Origin: Sphingomonas morindae | GTDB lineage: Bacteria; Pseudomonadota; Alphaproteobacteria; Sphingomonadales; Sphingomonadaceae | Length of the DNA: 64,000 bases | Assembly: GCF_023822065.1 (NCBI RefSeq) | Contig: NZ_CP084931.1 | Location: forward strand, 310,001-374,000 | Reading direction: 5' to 3' | Shown here: piece by piece, positions 1 to 8,871 of the stretch | Position numbering within the stretch: the first letter of the stretch is position 1 | Layout of the letters: the number at the start of each line of letters is the position of its first letter | Program-made: the position numbers and the translations under genes | Notes under the pieces: model-generated | The model's input: only the letters and a program-made list of their open reading frames with translations | Databases searched by the model: none | What the model was told of the DNA's origin: nothing

Positions 1-498
1 CTCGTCCGAACATTGGTCGCCGGACGCGGGGGTCGCGGGACGGACAAGAAAGAGTCTCGGGATCACCGCAGCAACCGGGCATGCCGGCGGTTAGGCAGGC
101 CATGCTCGATCCTCTTCGCACGACCACCACCCTCCAGATGCCCGCACTGTCAGCGCGCACTCGGCACGGCCGTCAAATCTGAAGCGCCAAACTGGTGCTA
201 GGTCCCAATCCCCGTCCCCTCGGTCTTCGTTCGTTGACGATCTCAAGGATGCCCGTACGAAGCGGTGGAAGCCGAGTGCCCGGAACGACGCCAGCGTAGA
301 AACTCGGCTGCTTCCCCGACGGGAGCACCGATGAAAGGCGCATCAGACGTTTGACGCGATCGCAATGCTCCATGGACACGAAGCGCTGCCGCAGCTGGAT
401 CGTGCCTCTTCGGGCGGGAGGAAGATGGGAACGGCAATGCGCCGGGAGATCGGCGACGTCGCTCTCCCGCATGGCCTGAGCGTGACCCTCCTGAGCCA
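1..498. other. No supportable gene at the left edge
   Basis: About 500 bases upstream of the window edge to the response-regulator stop. Short open frames exist on both strands (for example minus 511-173), but their translations are Arg/Pro-rich, have no recognisable motif and no ribosome-binding site worth trusting. I see no RNA gene or repeat. It may hold the 3' end of a gene that starts outside the window, but nothing here proves that. Confidence 0.4.
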
Positions 499-1143
499 TC
501 AATCGTCCCATGATCCGATAGCGAGCGCGTCCGACATGCGAACCAGTTCCGGCAGCGATTTCGCCCCCATCTTCAGCATCGCCTGGCGGCGGCGGACCTT
601 GACGGTGATCTCGCTGACCCCAAGCATGCCCGCGATCTGCTTGTTGAGCAGGCCCTTCACGACTCCCGCCATGACCGCCTTTTCGCCGTCGGCCAGGGCA
701 TCGAACCGCCCTTTCAGTGTGGCTCGATGCCGGTCTTCCGCTCGTCGCGCCTCGTCGAGCGCGATGCCGCGGTGGATGGCGTCGAGCAATTCCTGATTGT
801 CGAACGGTTTGGCCAGGAACTCGATCGCCCCCGCCTTCATTGCGCGCACCGACATCGCGATATCGCCGTGCCCGGTGACGAAGACGACCGGCAGGCGATT
901 GCCGCGCTCCACCATCTGGCCATGGAATTCCATTCCGCTCTGGCCGGGCATCCGCACGTCCAGCACGAGGCAGCCGGGCGCATCGGCCGGCGCGGCTTCG
1001 AGAAAGGCGCGGGTCGAGCCGAACAGCGTCGCCGCAAGGCCGACCGACGCGAGCAGGTCCTCCAGCGCAGCCCGGATCGATGGATCATCGTCGACGATGT
1101 AGACGATCGGTGCGGCCGGAATGGACGCCGCGTCCGCAGTCAT
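499..1143 (-). CDS. FixJ/NarL-type response regulator
   Basis: A 214-residue two-component response regulator that should bind DNA when phosphorylated by the kinase encoded just upstream. The receiver domain covers residues about 12-125, with acidic pocket D18-D19, phospho-acceptor D62 (in LDVRMPG), switch T90 and K112 in AKPFD. A LuxR-type helix-turn-helix follows at about 150-205 (NKQIAGMLGVSEITVKVRRR). Its start overlaps the kinase stop by four bases (ATGA), so the pair is translationally coupled. The pair is divergent from the RND efflux operon, which suggests, but does not prove, that it controls efflux. Metal efflux pumps are more often controlled by OmpR-type regulators, so a FixJ-type partner is a little unusual. 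Confidence 0.93.
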   Translation of the reverse strand: MTADAASIPAAPIVYIVDDDPSIRAALEDLLASVGLAATLFGSTRAFLEAAPADAPGCLVLDVRMPGQSGMEFHGQMVERGNRLPVVFVTGHGDIAMSVRAMKAGAIEFLAKPFDNQELLDAIHRGIALDEARRAEDRHRATLKGRFDALADGEKAVMAGVVKGLLNKQIAGMLGVSEITVKVRRRQAMLKMGAKSLPELVRMSDALAIGSWDD

Positions 1144-2249
1144 TCGGCGTCGATCCCGCTGGCCGGGAGGCGCACATGGAAGCGCGCGCCGTACGGCTTC
1201 ATCCGGTCCACCCAGATTGCGCCGCCATGCGCCTCGACGATGGTGCGGATGATGGTCAGGCCGATGCCCGTCCCGCCTTCCTTGGTGGTCCAGAACGCAT
1301 CGAACAGATGGGGCATATGCTCTTCGCGGATTCCCGGTCCGGTGTCGCTCACCGAAATCACGATATCGCCGCTCACATCGGACATGGCGGCGATCGCCAG
1401 CGACCGCCGGCGAGAGGAAACGGTCGCCATCGCTTCGATCGCGTTCAGGATAAGATTGCAGAGCACCTGCTGCAACTGGATGCGGTCCCCCAGCACAACC
1501 GGCAGCTGGTCGGCCATTGCCAGATCGAGCGTGATGCCCTGCCGTTCAAGCTCGGCCTGCGACCATGCCACGGCCTCCTCGATGACGGTATCGATGCGGA
1601 TCTCACCCCGCTGCGCCGGCGCGCTTCGGGCATGTTCGCGCACCCGCGCGATGATGGTGCTGGCACGGTTGGCATCGGCGATCACCCGGTCGATGGCGTC
1701 CCGCGCGCGCCCTACGCCGGGCGGCTCGGCGCACAGCCAGCGCCGCGCCGTATCGCCGCTGCTGGCGATCGCGGCCAGCGGCTGGTTCACCTCATGCGCG
1801 ATCGATGCCGCAAGCTCGCCGAGGCTGGTCACGCGCGCGACCCGGATCAGCTGCGCGCGCGCTTCGTGGGCAGCGCCTTCGGCCGCGACCATCTTCAAGG
1901 CCAGGTAGGTGGTGATGCAGATCGTGGACAGGCTGATCGAGAGATTGACCACCCCGGCCTCCCGCGACCCCGATTTGGTCAGCACGAAGCTGACCAGGGT
2001 GAGCAGGAGGCAGATCGCGGCGAGACCGACCACATAGCGGCTGGGGACGCGGCCGACCGCGAGCAGAATGACCGCGATGTAGAAGACGGCAGTCGCGATC
2101 TCCAGATCGGTCAAGGTGTCGGAGATGAAAATGGCGGCCATCAACAGCGCCATTACGGGCACCCGGACCGCCGGCGACTGAAACGCGCGATGCAGCCAGG
2201 CGCCGGCCACCCAAATCGATGCTGATCTTGCGCGCAGTGCGTCGCTCAT
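1140..2249 (-). CDS. Membrane sensor histidine kinase (FixL/DctB-like core)
   Basis: A 369-residue kinase that autophosphorylates on His and passes phosphate to the coupled FixJ-type regulator. The N-terminal third holds about four hydrophobic segments (residues about 30-120) with little room for a periplasmic domain, so it may sense the membrane or a small ligand. The H box is ELAASIAHEVNQPL with H152. The N box (LCNLILNAIEAM) and G boxes (DTGPGI, GGTGIGLTI) follow. The start at 2249 (MSDAL) is preferred to an upstream in-frame start because an AGGAAGG ribosome site lies just before it and the upstream 24 residues are basic and non-conserved looking. The stop overlaps the next gene's ATG. 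Signal unknown. Confidence 0.92.
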   Translation of the reverse strand: MSDALRARSASIWVAGAWLHRAFQSPAVRVPVMALLMAAIFISDTLTDLEIATAVFYIAVILLAVGRVPSRYVVGLAAICLLLTLVSFVLTKSGSREAGVVNLSISLSTICITTYLALKMVAAEGAAHEARAQLIRVARVTSLGELAASIAHEVNQPLAAIASSGDTARRWLCAEPPGVGRARDAIDRVIADANRASTIIARVREHARSAPAQRGEIRIDTVIEEAVAWSQAELERQGITLDLAMADQLPVVLGDRIQLQQVLCNLILNAIEAMATVSSRRRSLAIAAMSDVSGDIVISVSDTGPGIREEHMPHLFDAFWTTKEGGTGIGLTIIRTIVEAHGGAIWVDRMKPYGARFHVRLPASGIDAE

Positions 2250-2367
2250 GGTGTTCTGCGCCTTCCTGCTTGCGGGTCGGCACCGGGACTTCCTGGTCCC
2301 GACCGGTGGGCAAGGTCCCACTGCATAGAGCGTGGCGAGACCGGTTCCAATCGGCAGCGAAGGTCAG

Positions 2368-2383
2368 ATATACTTTCGTATAT
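2368..2383. promoter_or_regulatory. Inverted repeat in the kinase / efflux divergent gap
   Basis: ATATAC-TTTC-GTATAT is a perfect 6-bp inverted repeat in an otherwise GC-rich 265-base gap between the histidine kinase start (2249) and the adaptor start (2515). It contains TATACT, a fair -10 hexamer on the plus strand. This fits an operator or promoter element for the efflux operon. The role is inferred from position only. Confidence 0.4.
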
Positions 2384-2514
2384 TGGCGCTTTCCGAATGG
2401 AATGTCGCCCCATCGGGTTGGCCAACCTATCAGCCCGCTGCCGGGTTAGCCGCGACATTTCGTCGATCGGATGTCCGCCCGGCACGATGACCGAGATTGA
2501 ACAGGGGTTTCGCC

Positions 2515-3678
2515 ATGCCGACCGGCTTTAGGGCAGTGCCGTTCGCATGCGGCGGGCGCATTGCATTGCCGAGGACGATCCTCGGATCGGCCGCCCTCGT
2601 GGTCACCGCCTCTGTGCTCGCGGGGTGCGACGCGAAGGTGCCGATGCAGCCGGCGGCGCCACCCGCGTTCGTCGTGCAGGGGGACCGGGTGGTGGTGCCG
2701 TCAGGTTCGCCGCTGCGCGCGCGCCTTGCCCTCGCCGCCGTGACCGACACCGATATCACACAGCAGATCGCCGCGCCGGCCATGGTCGAGGCCGATCCCG
2801 CTGGGCAGAGCCGCATCCTGGCGCCGCTTGCCGGCCGGATCGTCCGGCTCGGGGTGCGCCTCGGCGATCCGGTCCAGGCTGGACAGGTGCTGGCGGAACT
2901 GGCCTCGCCCGACATGGCCTCGGCTCTCGCCGACGAGGCGCGCGCGCAGAGCCAATTGCGGCTGACGATCGCCGCGCGGGACCGCGCCATGGGCGTGAAG
3001 GCGATCGGCGGTGCCGCCGACAAGGACGTGCAGCAGGCGGAGGCCGATTATGCCGCGGCGAAGGCGGAAGCGGCCCGGGCCGGCACGCGGCTGCGCCAGC
3101 TCGGCGCGTCCGCCGCTGCCCGGGGGGACGGCCTGGCACTGACGTCACCGTCCTCCGGTGTCGTTACCGAGCTTGCCGCCGCACCCGGTGCCTTCTGGAC
3201 CGACCCGACAGCGTCGCTGATGACGGTCGCCAATATCGACACGGTCTGGGTAACCGCGGATGTCGCCGAAACTGACCTGGGTGCGATCCGCCTGGGCCAG
3301 GCGGTGGGCATCGCCTTTGCCGCCTATCCCGGCGAGACCATCGCCGGTCGGGTGCATTCGATCGCGCCGCTGCTCGATCCCGAAACCCGCCGCGCCAAGG
3401 TACGGATTGCCCTTTCCAACCCCGCCGGGCGCTTCAAGCCGGGCATGTTCGCGACCGTCCGCTTCACCGCACCGACCAAGACCGCGCCGACCGTACCGAC
3501 CACGGCGCTGCTTCTCAAGGACGACGCGACCACCGTCTTCGTGGAGACCCGCCCCTGGACCTTCGAGCGGCGCACCGTCGAGACCGGCCCGGATGAAGCC
3601 GGTCGCACGACGATCTCGCATGGCCTGGTCGCCGGGCAGCGCGTGATCGCCAAGGGCGGCGTATTGCTCGATGATTGA
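2515..3678 (+). CDS. RND efflux periplasmic adaptor lipoprotein (CzcB-like)
   Basis: Membrane-fusion protein that links the inner-membrane pump to the outer-membrane channel; about 387 residues. An N-terminal signal ends in lipobox VLAGC, so it is probably a lipoprotein anchored at the periplasmic face. The barrel-sandwich segment (ILAPLAGRIVRLGVRLGDPV) and a coiled-coil hairpin rich in Ala/Glu (residues about 115-190) follow, then the beta-barrel region. I chose ATG 2515 because AGGGG lies eight bases upstream; an in-frame TTG at 2497 is possible. The 3' end overlaps the pump gene by eight bases. There is no His-rich N-terminal metal-binding tail, so the exported substrate cannot be read from this protein. 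Confidence 0.93.
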   Translation: MPTGFRAVPFACGGRIALPRTILGSAALVVTASVLAGCDAKVPMQPAAPPAFVVQGDRVVVPSGSPLRARLALAAVTDTDITQQIAAPAMVEADPAGQSRILAPLAGRIVRLGVRLGDPVQAGQVLAELASPDMASALADEARAQSQLRLTIAARDRAMGVKAIGGAADKDVQQAEADYAAAKAEAARAGTRLRQLGASAAARGDGLALTSPSSGVVTELAAAPGAFWTDPTASLMTVANIDTVWVTADVAETDLGAIRLGQAVGIAFAAYPGETIAGRVHSIAPLLDPETRRAKVRIALSNPAGRFKPGMFATVRFTAPTKTAPTVPTTALLLKDDATTVFVETRPWTFERRTVETGPDEAGRTTISHGLVAGQRVIAKGGVLLDD

Positions 3679-6600
3679 GCGTTTCATCCGGCTCGCCATC
3701 ACCCGACGCAAGATCGTGCTGCTGCTCGCGGTCTTCATCGCCGCCTATGGCTGGTATTCGTGGCGGCAATTGTCGATCGAAGCCTATCCGGACATCGCCG
3801 ATGTCAGTTCGCAGGTGATCACCCAGGCCCCCGGCCTCGCCGCCGAGGAGGTCGAACAGCAGATCACCGTCCCGCTCGAACGCGCGCTCAACGGCACGCC
3901 GGGGCTGGCGATCATGCGCTCCAAGAGCACGTTTGGCCTGTCGCTGATCACGCTCGTCTTCCGCGACGGGTCGGAGGATTACTGGTCGCGCCAGCGCATC
4001 CAGGAACGCATCACCGGCGTCACCCTGCCGACGGGGATCACGCCCGGACTCGACCCGCTGACCTCGCCGATCGGCGAAATCTACCGCTACACGCTCGAAT
4101 CCGACACGCTCGGCCAGCGCGAACTGTCCGAACTCCAGCAATGGGAGGTCATCCCCGCGCTGTCGCAGATCCAGGGCGTGGCGGGCGTCAACAATTTCGG
4201 CGGCATCACCACCCAATATCAGGTCGAACTCGATCCCGCCCAGCTCCAGCGTTTCGGCCTGTCGCTGAAATCGGTCGACGATGCGATCACCGCCAATAAC
4301 CACAGCACCGGCGGCAGCGTGATCACGCGCGGCGAGCAGGGCTATGTCGTGCGCGGCGTCGGCGCGCTGCACGATCTCACCGATCTCGGCAGCGTCGTCG
4401 TCACCCAGAAGGGCGGGTCGCCGGTGCTGGTGCGCGATCTCGGCAAGGTCCGGCTGAGCCAGGTCGAGCGCCACGGCATTCTGGGCAAGGACGATCGTGG
4501 CGACGCGATCGAGGGCATCGTCACCCTGCTGCGCGGCGAGAATCCGTCGCGGGTGATGGACGACGTCCATGCCAAGGTGGCTGAACTCAATGCGGCGCTG
4601 GCGCGCAAAGGCGCGCGGATCGTGCCCTATCTCGACCGCTCCGACCTCGTCCACACCACGGTGGACAAGGTTTCGCACACGGTGTCCGAAGGGATCGGCC
4701 TCGTGCTGATCGTGCTGATCCTGTTCCTGGGCAACGCGCGCAGCGCACTGATCGTGGCGATCGTCATCCCGCTCGCCATGCTGATCGCGTTCATCCTGAT
4801 GAACCTGACGCATGTGCCGGCCAACCTCCTGTCACTCGGCGCGATCGATTTCGGGATCATCGTTGACGGTGCGATCGTGATGATGGAGTCGCTGCTCCGG
4901 CGCCGGGAAGCCCGGCCCGACAAGCCGCTGACCCGCACCGAGGCGACCGACGCCGCCGTGCAGGTCGGTCGACCGATCTTCTTCGCGACGATCATCATCA
5001 TCACCGCCTATATCCCGCTATTCGCGTTCCAGCGGATCGAAGCCAAGCTGTTCACACCGATGGCGTTCACCGTCGGCTATGCGCTGCTCGGGGCGCTGCT
5101 GGTGTCGCTCGCGCTGGTGCCGGGACTCGCCTATGTCGCGCTGCGTAAGCCGGCCAAGGTCTTCCACAATCCGCTGCTAGCCTGGATCGAGCGCACCTAT
5201 GCCGTCGTGCTGCGTCGCTGCCTCGATCTGCCGGTCGTCATCTATGGCATCGCCGGTGCCGCGGCGCTGGCGGTGCTGCTGCTGGGCGCGAAGGTGGGGC
5301 GGGAGTTCCTGCCCGCGCTCGATGAAGGCTCGATTTGGCTGCAGGTCCAGCTGCCCAGCGGCCTCTCGCTCGACAAGGGCAAGGAGATGGCGGGCGAATT
5401 GCGCCGCGTCGTTCGCAGCTTTCCAGAAACCTCCTATGTCGTCACCCAACTCGGTCGCAACGACGACGGGACCGATCCCTTCACGCCGTCGCATATCGAG
5501 GCGAGCGTGGGCCTGAAGCCTTATGGCACCTGGCCCGCCGGCGAGACGAAGGCCGGTCTGATCCGCCGCATGGATGCCAGGTTCAAGGCGATGCCGGGCT
5601 TCAATGTCGGGTTCAGCCAGCCGATGATCGACGGCGTCTACGACAAGATGGCCGGTGCCCATAGCGAACTGGTCATCAAGATCTATGGCCACGATTTCCA
5701 CGAGTTGCGCCGGATCGGCACCGCGATCGTCGACGTGCTGAACCGGACGCCCGGTGCCGCCGATGTCGCGATCGACCAGGAGCCGCCGCTGCCGCAGCTG
5801 GTGGTGCGGGTCGATCGCGCCGCCGCCGCGCGGCTGGGCGTGAACGCCGGCGACATCACCGATCTCATCCAGACCGGCATCGGTGGCGAGGGTATCGACC
5901 AGCTCTATGTCGGCGACCGCCGCTACGACATCGCCGTGCGGTTTCCGGCGCAGGTCCGCAGCACCGTCGCCGAGATCCGCAACCTGCCGATCACGACATC
6001 GAGCGGCGCGCAGATCCCCCTATCGGCCGTGGCCACCGTCTCGCTCAAGTCCGGCGAGAGCACCATCACGCGGGAGATGGGCCATCGCCACCTGACCGTG
6101 AAGCTGGGGTATCGCGATCGTGACCTGACCTCGTTCCTGCACGATGCCCAGGCCAATATCGCCGCCAAGGTGCATTTCAACCAGAGCATTTACCGCCTGG
6201 AATGGGGCGGGCAATTCGAGAACCAGGCGCGGGCGGAGAAGCGGCTGGGCATGATCCTGGCCATCATGTTCGGCGCGATGGCGCTGCTGCTCTACATCCA
6301 GTTCGCGCTGGTCCGGCAGGTGCTGCTGATCCTCGGCGCGGTGCCGCTGGCGACGCTGGGCGGACTGGTGGCGCTGCATCTGACCGGCGCGACGCTCAAC
6401 GTCGCGTCTGCGGTCGGCTTCATCGCGCTGTTCGGCGTGGCGATCCAGAACGCCATCATCATGGTGTCGAACCTCAACGCCCACCGCGTCGACGGCGAGG
6501 GGCTGCTGGAAGCCGTGCTGCACGGAGCCGGCGAGCGGCTGCGTCCGGTGCTGATGACCGCAACCGTCGCCACCATTGGCATGCTGCCTGCCGCGCTCAA

Positions 6601-6772
6601 CACCGGTGTCGGCAGCGACGTCCAGCGCGGGCTGGCCACGGTAGTGGTCGGCGGCCTGATCGTCGCGACCGCGCTGACCCTGTTCGTGGTGCCGACGCTC
6701 TATTTCGTGATCGAGCGTGCCGTTTCCCGCCGGGCGGGTCGCCGGGCACCGCAGCCAGAGATGGGGGCCTGA
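3671..6772 (+). CDS. czcA: CzcA-family heavy-metal RND efflux permease
   Basis: A 1033-residue proton-driven inner-membrane pump with the standard RND layout of 12 membrane helices and two large periplasmic loops. The fourth helix carries DFGIIVDG at residues 393-400 followed by MMES, giving the D393-D399-E406 triad. This triad corresponds to the Asp-Asp-Glu relay known in CzcA and argues for the heavy-metal (HME) branch rather than the drug (HAE) branch. The assignment to Co/Zn/Cd versus Ni or Cu cannot be settled here; a CusA-type methionine relay was not evident. The gene overlaps the adaptor by eight bases, and four bases separate its stop from the start of the outer-membrane factor. Confidence 0.93.
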   Translation: MIERFIRLAITRRKIVLLLAVFIAAYGWYSWRQLSIEAYPDIADVSSQVITQAPGLAAEEVEQQITVPLERALNGTPGLAIMRSKSTFGLSLITLVFRDGSEDYWSRQRIQERITGVTLPTGITPGLDPLTSPIGEIYRYTLESDTLGQRELSELQQWEVIPALSQIQGVAGVNNFGGITTQYQVELDPAQLQRFGLSLKSVDDAITANNHSTGGSVITRGEQGYVVRGVGALHDLTDLGSVVVTQKGGSPVLVRDLGKVRLSQVERHGILGKDDRGDAIEGIVTLLRGENPSRVMDDVHAKVAELNAALARKGARIVPYLDRSDLVHTTVDKVSHTVSEGIGLVLIVLILFLGNARSALIVAIVIPLAMLIAFILMNLTHVPANLLSLGAIDFGIIVDGAIVMMESLLRRREARPDKPLTRTEATDAAVQVGRPIFFATIIIITAYIPLFAFQRIEAKLFTPMAFTVGYALLGALLVSLALVPGLAYVALRKPAKVFHNPLLAWIERTYAVVLRRCLDLPVVIYGIAGAAALAVLLLGAKVGREFLPALDEGSIWLQVQLPSGLSLDKGKEMAGELRRVVRSFPETSYVVTQLGRNDDGTDPFTPSHIEASVGLKPYGTWPAGETKAGLIRRMDARFKAMPGFNVGFSQPMIDGVYDKMAGAHSELVIKIYGHDFHELRRIGTAIVDVLNRTPGAADVAIDQEPPLPQLVVRVDRAAAARLGVNAGDITDLIQTGIGGEGIDQLYVGDRRYDIAVRFPAQVRSTVAEIRNLPITTSSGAQIPLSAVATVSLKSGESTITREMGHRHLTVKLGYRDRDLTSFLHDAQANIAAKVHFNQSIYRLEWGGQFENQARAEKRLGMILAIMFGAMALLLYIQFALVRQVLLILGAVPLATLGGLVALHLTGATLNVASAVGFIALFGVAIQNAIIMVSNLNAHRVDGEGLLEAVLHGAGERLRPVLMTATVATIGMLPAALNTGVGSDVQRGLATVVVGGLIVATALTLFVVPTLYFVIERAVSRRAGRRAPQPEMGA

Positions 6773-6776
6773 TCCG

Positions 6777-8216
6777 ATGCGTGCGATCCGCGCCCGGCGC
6801 TTCGGCGCGTCGCTCGGCAGCCTCCTCGTCGCAGGTTGCGCGGTGGTGCCAAGCTTCCAGCGGCCGGCGCCGCCCGCCGATGCCGCTTACGCGAACCTGC
6901 CCGCGGCCCAGCCCGGAACCCAGAGGATCGCGACCGGTGCCGACATTCCGGCCGACTGGTGGACCCTGTTCCATTCCCCCGCGCTCGACGCGCTGGTCCG
7001 TCGCGCGATCGCCGCCAACCCCGATCTCGCGGCGGCACGCGCGGCGCTGCGCCAGTCGCAGGAGCTGGCCAAAGCCGATCGCGGCGTGTTCCTGCCCAGC
7101 ATCGGCGTCGACGCCTCGACGGCACGCGCACGCAATCCTGGCGTGCTCGCGTCCCCGCTCCAGTCGAACAGCAACCTCTACACGCTCAGCACCGCTCAAC
7201 TGACTATCGGCTACACGCTCGACCTGTTCGGCGGGGCCCGGCGCCAGGCCGAATCGAGCGCGGCAACCGCCGAGGCGCAACGCTTCCAGAGCGAAGCGGC
7301 CTATCTCACGCTGACCTCGAACGTCGTTGTCGCCGCAATCACCGAGGCGTCGCTGCGTGAACAGATCGCTGCCACCGAGAGGAGCATCGCCGCGCAGGTC
7401 CGCATTCTCGAAATCCTGCGCGCCCGCCTCCGGCTAGGCGATGTCGCCCGCGCCGATGTCGCCGCACAGGAGGCGCTGCTCGCCCAGACGCAACAGGCGT
7501 TGCCGCCCCTCACCAAGCAACTGGCGCAACAGCGCGATCTGATCGCCGTGCTGGCGGGGCAGATGCCCGGCAGCGAACAGCCCCGCGTCGACCTCGCCAC
7601 CGTCGTCCTGCCCGCGAACCTGCCGCTCAGCCTGCCGGCCAGACTGGTCGACCAACGGCCGGACGTGCGCGCCGCCGAGGCCCAACTTCATGCTGCCGGC
7701 GCGCAGGTCGGGGTGGCCATCGCCGCGCGCTTGCCGGCGATTACCCTGGGCGGCGATCTCGGCGGCTCATCCACCAATTTCTCTACCCTGCTCGCGCCCG
7801 AGAACATCCTGTGGAACGTGGTCGGCGGACTGACCGCGCCGCTGTTCGACGGCGGTACGCTGCGCCATCGCCAGCATGCCGCCGAGGCGGCCTGCGACCA
7901 GGCCAAGGCGCAATATCGCGGTGCCGTCCTCGCCGCCTTCCAGAATGTGTCGGACGCGCTCGCCGCCGTCGGTTCCGATACCGAAGCGCTGCATGCCGCC
8001 GACCGCGCCGAGCGGGCGGCGGCGGACAGTCTCGTACTCGCTCAGGGCCAGGGCCGGCTGGGCGCGATCGCGCCCTTGCAGGTGCTGGCCGCCGAGCAGG
8101 CATATTGGCAAGCCTCCGTGACGCTCCAGCAGGCGCGGGCGGCGCTGTATGTCGATGCGGCCGCCCTGTTCCAGGCGCTGGGCGGCGGATGGTGGAACCG
8201 GCCCGCGGAACGATGA
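6777..8216 (+). CDS. NodT-family outer-membrane efflux lipoprotein (CzcC/OprM-like)
   Basis: A 479-residue outer-membrane factor completing the tripartite pump. The N-terminus is a lipoprotein signal ending LLVAGC, then the family's usual pattern (WWTLF near residue 60, SPALDALVRRAIAANPDLAAARAALRQ) and two long alpha-helical hairpin repeats typical of TolC-like channels. The start is ATG 6777, four bases after the pump stop; an upstream in-frame ATG inside the pump gene would destroy the lipoprotein signal. The gene order adaptor-pump-channel differs from the classical czcCBA order but is common for NodT-type operons. It is followed after 28 bases by a small secreted-protein gene with a strong ribosome site. 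Confidence 0.92.
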   Translation: MRAIRARRFGASLGSLLVAGCAVVPSFQRPAPPADAAYANLPAAQPGTQRIATGADIPADWWTLFHSPALDALVRRAIAANPDLAAARAALRQSQELAKADRGVFLPSIGVDASTARARNPGVLASPLQSNSNLYTLSTAQLTIGYTLDLFGGARRQAESSAATAEAQRFQSEAAYLTLTSNVVVAAITEASLREQIAATERSIAAQVRILEILRARLRLGDVARADVAAQEALLAQTQQALPPLTKQLAQQRDLIAVLAGQMPGSEQPRVDLATVVLPANLPLSLPARLVDQRPDVRAAEAQLHAAGAQVGVAIAARLPAITLGGDLGGSSTNFSTLLAPENILWNVVGGLTAPLFDGGTLRHRQHAAEAACDQAKAQYRGAVLAAFQNVSDALAAVGSDTEALHAADRAERAAADSLVLAQGQGRLGAIAPLQVLAAEQAYWQASVTLQQARAALYVDAAALFQALGGGWWNRPAER

Positions 8217-8244
8217 CGCGGCCGAACTGGGAAGGGCATATCGC

Positions 8245-8521
8245 ATGATACGCGCGGTGGCGATCGGCGTTCTTTTGCAGGCGGTGCTGCCGTCCGCGGC
8301 GCGAGCGGCGCACGGCGGGATCAACCCTCGCCCGGGCGACCTGCCCGATTGCTGGTATGAAAAGGCCGTCGTATGAAAAGGCCGTCGCGCGCGCCCGCAG
8401 CCAGGGCGCTCCCATGCCGCCCAAGCCCCACGCCTTTGGGCCGCGCGTGCCGATATTCTTCAATAGACTGTCGAACGCCTGCTACGGCGTCGCGGCGCCC
8501 CAGGCTTCGGCGGACAGCTGA
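8245..8521 (+). pseudogene. Small secreted protein gene frameshifted by a 16-bp tandem duplication
   Basis: The gene starts at ATG 8245 behind GGGAAGGG, 28 bases after the efflux channel stop. The present frame gives only 43 residues: a signal peptide (ends ARAA) plus about 20 residues, stopping at 8376. The stop is created by a perfect direct repeat, TATGAAAAGGCCGTCG at 8356-8371 and again at 8372-8387. Removing one copy restores an open frame of 86 codons ending at TGA 8519-8521. The restored tail includes the stretches AFGPRVPIFFNRLSN and ACYGVAAPQAS and a second cysteine. The family is not recognised; it may be a small periplasmic accessory of the metal pump. The reading is direct; the claim that one copy is ancestral is inference. 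Confidence 0.7.
8356..8387. repeat. Perfect 16-bp tandem direct repeat
   Basis: Two abutting identical copies of TATGAAAAGGCCGTCG (8356-8371, 8372-8387). Sixteen is not a multiple of three, so the duplication shifts the frame of the small secreted protein gene. Such a repeat can be lost or gained by replication slippage, which would switch the gene on or off. Confidence 0.95.
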
Positions 8522-8871
8522 CGCCGCTTCAGACGATAGCGAGTGGCGAAACGGACCAGCTGTGATCCCGAGCCGGGCCGCCGGTTCGAGCAGCACGCCG
8601 GCTGCTCTATGCCCCATCTTTGCCGTCCATGCGTCAATTCGGGAGGCAGCCGATGTCGGATCCTTGGAAACCTGTCGTTCAGTGCGTCGAACGCGAACGG
8701 CAGGGAAGTTGCAGGCCTCGTCATTCCATGTTTCTCCATCGGAGATGAACGGACGGCAGATTTCGGGTTCGACGAATGCGGCGCCTGACGACTGGGAGTG
8801 GGTGGGAGCTGCCATGACGGAAATTGGGCAATTACTCGCGGGGTATAGCCATCGCTCCCTATCTTAAGAAT
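8522..8871. other. Gene-free stretch between efflux operon and epoxide hydrolase
   Basis: About 350 bases between the end of the restored small gene and the epoxide hydrolase stop. Open frames on both strands (for example plus 8373-8867) give Ser/Arg-rich translations with no motif and look like chance frames in GC-rich DNA. No hairpin with a T tract, transposase remnant or RNA gene was recognised. Confidence 0.4.

Noticed and set aside
173-511. Minus-strand frame overlapping the response regulator stop
   Set aside because: No motif, basic composition and overlaps the end of a certain gene.
8373-8867. A 164-codon plus-strand frame starting in the second repeat copy
   Set aside because: Ser/Arg/Pro-rich with no motif. 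The frame of the restored small protein is better supported by its signal peptide and ribosome site.
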